Below are positions 63,347 to 64,000 of a stretch of 64,000 nt of DNA, piece by piece (within the stretch, counting starts at the first letter, position 1; each line of letters starts with the position of its first letter). A program made the position numbers and the translations under genes. The notes beneath the pieces were generated by a model, which was not told where the DNA came from, searched no databases, and saw nothing but the letters and a program-made list of their open reading frames with translations. This stretch comes from Sulfitobacter sp. OXR-159 (GTDB lineage Bacteria; Pseudomonadota; Alphaproteobacteria; Rhodobacterales; Rhodobacteraceae): NCBI RefSeq assembly GCF_034377145.1, contig NZ_CP139709.1, positions 124,001 to 188,000 on the forward strand, in the 5' to 3' direction.

Positions 63347-64000
63347 CTAACCGACCGAGCGGAAGGGCCCTTTAAGGTGCGTTCCCCCTTTATCGTCTTC
63401 TACTGTTGTGACCCAAGCTGGAGGCAGACCTTCATCTTTGCGCGTTTGTTCGATCTTGCTGCAGTCCTTGGGTGCGCTATGACACAGCACAACCTTATGC
63501 CCGGTCAGCTTCTTTATACGAACGATAAGCGCCTTGTCCCTGTGGAGATGAGCAGACTGAGCGCTGTTTAGCGTCATTACATCACCATAGACGAGGAGCG
63601 GGCGTTCGATTGCTGGATCTAGCAAGCGCAATCTATCTGCCAACACGCGCGTTTCTGTTTGCCAAGGGTGGTAGATGACGTAATGCAAAAAGGCTTGTAG
63701 CAAGCAGGAAAGAGCCACCAATAGGGTGAAATTGCGCATAAGGCGCCCGGCCAAATTGGGGCTTTTGCTCAGTAGAGCCGTCGCGCGTACAACTATTATG
63801 GCATAGTAAATCCACGCGAAATTAAACGCACGTGCTGGTACGATAACGCCCAGTTTAAGCGCTTGTAACACCATCAGCGCCATGCCGGCCCAAAGACCTG
63901 CATGCAGATAGAGGGCTTCTTTAGGGGCTTGCTTGATTAAAGCGCCTGTCGCAACGATCAATAAGCCGATGTGGAAATAGGCCGCGGGCAGAAAGTTGTA
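63347..64000 (-). CDS. Multi-spanning membrane protein (partial)
   Basis: The reverse frame is open from a stop at 63347 to the right window edge, so the N-terminus is missing. The visible part (about 218 residues) has three or four membrane segments (YFHIGLLIVATGALI, LWAGMALMVLQALKLGVIV, NFTLLVALSCLLQAFLHYVIYH). A soluble C-terminal domain of about 100 residues follows (RPLLVYGDVMTLNSAQSAHLHRDKALIVRIKKL, HKVVLCHSAPKDCSK). No family was recognised. The interval 63147-63346 holds no supported gene. Confidence 0.65.
   Translation of the reverse strand, partial: YNFLPAAYFHIGLLIVATGALIKQAPKEALYLHAGLWAGMALMVLQALKLGVIVPARAFNFAWIYYAIIVVRATALLSKSPNLAGRLMRNFTLLVALSCLLQAFLHYVIYHPWQTETRVLADRLRLLDPAIERPLLVYGDVMTLNSAQSAHLHRDKALIVRIKKLTGHKVVLCHSAPKDCSKIEQTRKDEGLPPAWVTTVEDDKGGTHLKGPFRSVG

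Noticed and set aside
63212..63571. Forward 119-codon frame near the right end
   Set aside because: Overlaps the membrane protein on the other strand, whose hydrophobic segments are convincing.

Overview
The window reads as part of an extrachromosomal replicon (plasmid or chromid) of a marine Rhodobacteraceae / roseobacter-group alphaproteobacterium. The evidence is the moderately high GC, a Rep_3-type initiator next to ParA/ParB, the dense set of insertion sequences, and gene families typical of that group (TRAP-less ABC uptake operons, EPS-associated MarR regulator, Wza/Wzc-type exopolysaccharide genes, mobilization genes). The genus cannot be fixed from the sequence alone. No tRNA, rRNA or CRISPR array was seen.

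Layout. (1) 1-12.7 kb is an exopolysaccharide locus: UDP-glucuronate epimerase (cut by the window edge), UDP-glucose dehydrogenase, a GT4 glycosyltransferase, an EPS-type MarR regulator, a protein phosphatase, a Wza-like exporter lipoprotein, a NusG/RfaH-like antiterminator, a WecA/MraY-type initiating transferase and a Wzc-like tyrosine autokinase. It ends with two secreted proteins of unknown role, one of them a probable beta-barrel. (2) 13.3-17.8 kb is the replication/partition core: Rep_3 initiator, an operator-like inverted repeat, four degenerate 22-bp iterons with an AT-rich tract, parA, parB and four copies of a parS-like palindrome, one of them inside the parB reading frame. (3) 17.8-21.6 kb is a decayed zone with gene remnants and broken IS30 and IS3 elements. 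(4) 21.6-24.8 kb holds a GIY-YIG/DUF4357 protein, a metallophosphoesterase and a HipA kinase with no HipB beside it. (5) 25.1-30.2 kb is a mobilization region: an StbABC/TraKLM-like operon divergent from a MobC-like protein and a relaxase-like gene. The intergenic space between them has an 11-bp-phased repeat array and a nic-like site, so it is a good oriT candidate. Two small genes with good ribosome binding sites lie inside the relaxase reading frame.

(6) 30.4-34.3 kb is mixed cargo: small secreted proteins, 5-formyltetrahydrofolate cyclo-ligase and an IS110 element. (7) 34.7-42.6 kb is a complete short-chain-amide operon: AmiC-like sensor, AmiR-like ANTAR antiterminator, peptide-type ABC permeases, binding protein, acetamidase/formamidase and a fused double ATPase. 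The leader before the first gene carries an intrinsic terminator that overlaps a possible antiterminator hairpin. (8) 43.4-46.8 kb holds an IS630 element and an IS256 element. The IS256 splits an alpha/beta-hydrolase-like gene with a perfect 8-bp target duplication, and the uninterrupted gene can be rebuilt exactly. (9) 47-54 kb is a kynureninase cluster: polar amino-acid ABC transporter, GntR regulator, kynureninase, SDR, metallo-beta-lactamase-fold hydrolase and aminotransferase. (10) 54.3-62.2 kb has an amidase, a Liv-type transporter (LivHMGF plus a separated binding protein) and an XRE regulator. (11) The right end has an IS3 end fragment abutting a damaged toxin-antitoxin pair, and a membrane protein cut by the window edge.

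Taken together the replicon offers surface polysaccharide production, uptake and breakdown of amides and amino-acid derivatives, its own replication and segregation, and mobilization in trans; no type IV secretion system or coupling protein is present in this window.
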